Part shown: positions 62,528-64,000 of the stretch, piece after piece | Layout of the letters: every line of letters begins with the position of its first letter | Numbering within the stretch: the stretch's first letter is position 1 | NCBI GenBank assembly: GCA_013373595.1 | Contig: JABXHO010000086.1 | Coordinates: 1-64,000, forward strand | Direction of reading: 5' to 3' | Length of the DNA stretch: 64,000 nucleotides | DNA from: Flavobacteriales bacterium | GTDB taxonomy: Bacteria; Bacteroidota; Bacteroidia; Flavobacteriales_D; Crocinitomicaceae | The notes under the pieces: generated by a model | Seen by the model: only the letters and a program-made list of their open reading frames with translations | Told to the model about the DNA's origin: nothing | Database searches by the model: none | Made by a program: the position numbers and the translations under genes

Positions 62528-63010
62528 ATGAAAACACTTCTAATCTTACTTGGATTTATATCCACTTTTTCGTTTGCTCAAACCAATGTGATTGCTGCAA
62601 AAAGTCATGCCTCTTCTGAAGTAATTGACCCAAACGACCGAGATAATTTTGGGAATCCAGATGTTTCCTTACCTATTCGATTTCTTCATTCTGTTCAATA
62701 CCTAGAATCAGACTGTATCGTTGAAAAAAGCGAAGTTGTCGGGAGAGAAGGATTCGTGTACGATACTATTTGTGAACATCCATTTTTGACTCCTGGTCAA
62801 ATCGACGTAAAACGCTTGAAAGCAATGTATCCAGACAATACTGAATTTATCGGTTTTGAAGCCTTGAACAAGGATGAAGGAAATCTTTTCAGGAGAATGA
62901 GAGAAAATAGACGTTCGAGCAAGTCTTCAGCTCTTTGGCTACTGATAATTGGCGGTGGATTATTTTTGACTTATCTATTCATCCCAAGACTCAAGGTGAA
63001 AACTTCGTGA
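62528..63010 (+). CDS. secreted/anchored protein of unknown function
   Basis: A 160-residue protein with a signal peptide (about 1-18, ending SFA), a Cys-containing soluble region, and a single membrane helix near the C-terminus (ALWLLIIGGGLFLTYLFI) followed by a basic tail. The layout predicts a protein anchored from the periplasmic side. No domain is recognised. The ATG at 62528 starts the signal peptide; the longer frame upstream has none. Its stop overlaps the GTG of the next gene (GTGA), so the two are translationally coupled. Confidence 0.72.
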   Translation: MKTLLILLGFISTFSFAQTNVIAAKSHASSEVIDPNDRDNFGNPDVSLPIRFLHSVQYLESDCIVEKSEVVGREGFVYDTICEHPFLTPGQIDVKRLKAMYPDNTEFIGFEALNKDEGNLFRRMRENRRSSKSSALWLLIIGGGLFLTYLFIPRLKVKTS

Positions 63011-64000
63011 AGTCAACACTCAACATATTTTTAGGGATTTGGATTGTACTTTTCGCGTTATTCTTACCGTTCACGTATTCCTTCTTTCCTAATCTTGGAA
63101 TTGACTTAACGAGTAGTTTATCGGAAATTACTGAGTGGATTGCCTCCTCTGTTTTTGGTGCAGATATTCATTCATCACCCATCACTTCCGATTCTGCCGC
63201 ACAATTCGCGCAAGCATTCCTACTTTTATTTCTAGCGTTTCCCATTGCCGTTTTACTGAGAAAACAAAAACGCTTCTCAGAAATTCAAGTCAAACAGTTT
63301 CTTCACACCTCCGCAGCATATATTTTAGCTTTCTTTTTACTGAAATATGGGGTCGATAAACTCTTTCAATTTCAATTTTACGCTCCCGAACCGAATACCT
63401 TATTCACTCCTCTTGGAATGTTATCGAAAGACATTTTGTTTTGGTCTTCGATGGGCACAAGTTCGAGTTACAACACCTTCATGGGACTTTCCGAAGTGAT
63501 TCCTGGTATTCTTTTGCTGCATCATCGAACTCGTTTATTGGGCGGACTCATCGCGCTCGGAGTTCTCATCAATGTATTAGCCATTAATTTCGGTTTTGAC
63601 ATCACCGTAAAGTTGCTTTCAAGTTATTTGGTGATTGTGGCCGTATTCGTACTTCTTCCTCATCTTAAAAACCTCACAACCTTTTTTCTCTCTGAATCGG
63701 GAAGTTTCACAAAACCCTCACTTAGATTGAAGTTATCTTCCAAGCTACGCTTGATTGTAAAAACAGTGGTTATCCTCCTCATTTTTGCAGAAGTACTTCT
63801 CTCCTATTTTCAAATTGGATCGTTTAATGGACGTGAGATGGAAAAGATTGCGCATCATGGAAGCTATGAAGTAAATGAGCACAACGTTTCGATTCTGGGC
63901 ACTTCCAACGTGAAACGCATTCACATTCATAGTAAGGGTTATTTGATTCTTGAAGATATTTCTGGGAACTTTTCCGACTTTCCTATCTGGATCAATTCCA
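63007..64000 (+). CDS. polytopic membrane protein, 3' end beyond the window
   Basis: An open frame starting with GTG at 63007 and still open at the window end (331 codons seen). It has a hydrophobic N-terminus (IFLGIWIVLFALFLPFTYSFF) and about six further helices. It includes KYGVDKLFQFQFYAPEPNTL and GLSEVIPGILLLHHRTRLLGG, reminiscent of DoxX/HTTM-like membrane proteins of Bacteroidota. It overlaps the upstream stop by 4 bases. The C-terminal part lies outside, so family and function are tentative. Confidence 0.7.
   Translation, partial: MKSTLNIFLGIWIVLFALFLPFTYSFFPNLGIDLTSSLSEITEWIASSVFGADIHSSPITSDSAAQFAQAFLLLFLAFPIAVLLRKQKRFSEIQVKQFLHTSAAYILAFFLLKYGVDKLFQFQFYAPEPNTLFTPLGMLSKDILFWSSMGTSSSYNTFMGLSEVIPGILLLHHRTRLLGGLIALGVLINVLAINFGFDITVKLLSSYLVIVAVFVLLPHLKNLTTFFLSESGSFTKPSLRLKLSSKLRLIVKTVVILLIFAEVLLSYFQIGSFNGREMEKIAHHGSYEVNEHNVSILGTSNVKRIHIHSKGYLILEDISGNFSDFPIWINS

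Overview
The window looks like chromosome of a Flavobacteriales bacterium (Bacteroidota), plausibly a Cryomorphaceae/Crocinitomicaceae relative. The reasons are two secreted proteins with C-terminal type IX secretion (Por/T9SS) sorting domains, an S46 dipeptidyl peptidase of the DPP11 type, Bacteroidota-style TAnnTTTG promoter boxes with no Shine-Dalgarno sequences, paired SiaB/SiaC-like regulators, and a TPR-transmembrane-coiled coil-HTH regulator. No rRNA, tRNA or CRISPR array was seen. The genus assignment is inference.

Region 1-4180 is accessory DNA. A decayed IS3-family orfA (465-686) and a broken tyrosine-recombinase fragment (3954-4163) flank two genes, a TPR/HTH regulator and a secreted protein. 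Two short direct repeats occur on both sides. The right-hand copy runs into the 3' end of the next gene.

Region 4170-16864 is a tightly packed nine-gene minus-strand operon for a surface glycan or glycolipid. In transcription order it encodes a UbiA-GT4-SGNH triple fusion, a 49-residue DUF5989 protein, an SxtJ-like protein, a CmcH/NodU carbamoyltransferase, a GDP-mannose 3,5-epimerase-like enzyme, a GT-A-like protein, a nucleotide-sugar dehydrogenase, a family-2 glycosyltransferase and a TMTC-like GT-C protein with TPRs. This is the most unusual part of the window. A MORN-repeat secreted protein (17076-18068) lies upstream.

Region 18231-42421 is mostly core and housekeeping genes: S-adenosylhomocysteinase, beta-CASP hydrolase, ferrochelatase, an ABC exporter with a binding-protein-like gene, uracil phosphoribosyltransferase, YjjG-like nucleotidase, RlmB, OsmC, lipoyl synthase, a T9SS-secreted beta-propeller protein, dihydrolipoyl dehydrogenase, a second T9SS protein, DPP11, CoaE with SiaC and SiaB homologues, a methyltransferase, a ZIP transporter and a PAP2 phosphatase.

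Region 42387-56155 is a Wzx/Wzy-type polysaccharide locus: an initiating sugar transferase, a DegT aminotransferase, several GT4 enzymes, two O-antigen polymerase/ligase-like proteins, a deacetylase, a hexapeptide acyltransferase, a flippase and a UDP-GlcNAc 4-epimerase-like enzyme. It is continuous with rny, zapA and a coiled-coil gene upstream. Region 58442-64000 holds an M23 peptidase, a GAF-SpoIIE phosphatase, an LpxD-like acyltransferase and two membrane proteins, the last cut by the window end.

Six genes have a TAnnTTTG box ending only 4 to 6 bases before the start codon, which predicts leaderless mRNAs. Two intergenic spaces carry related arrays of 8-bp tandem repeats.
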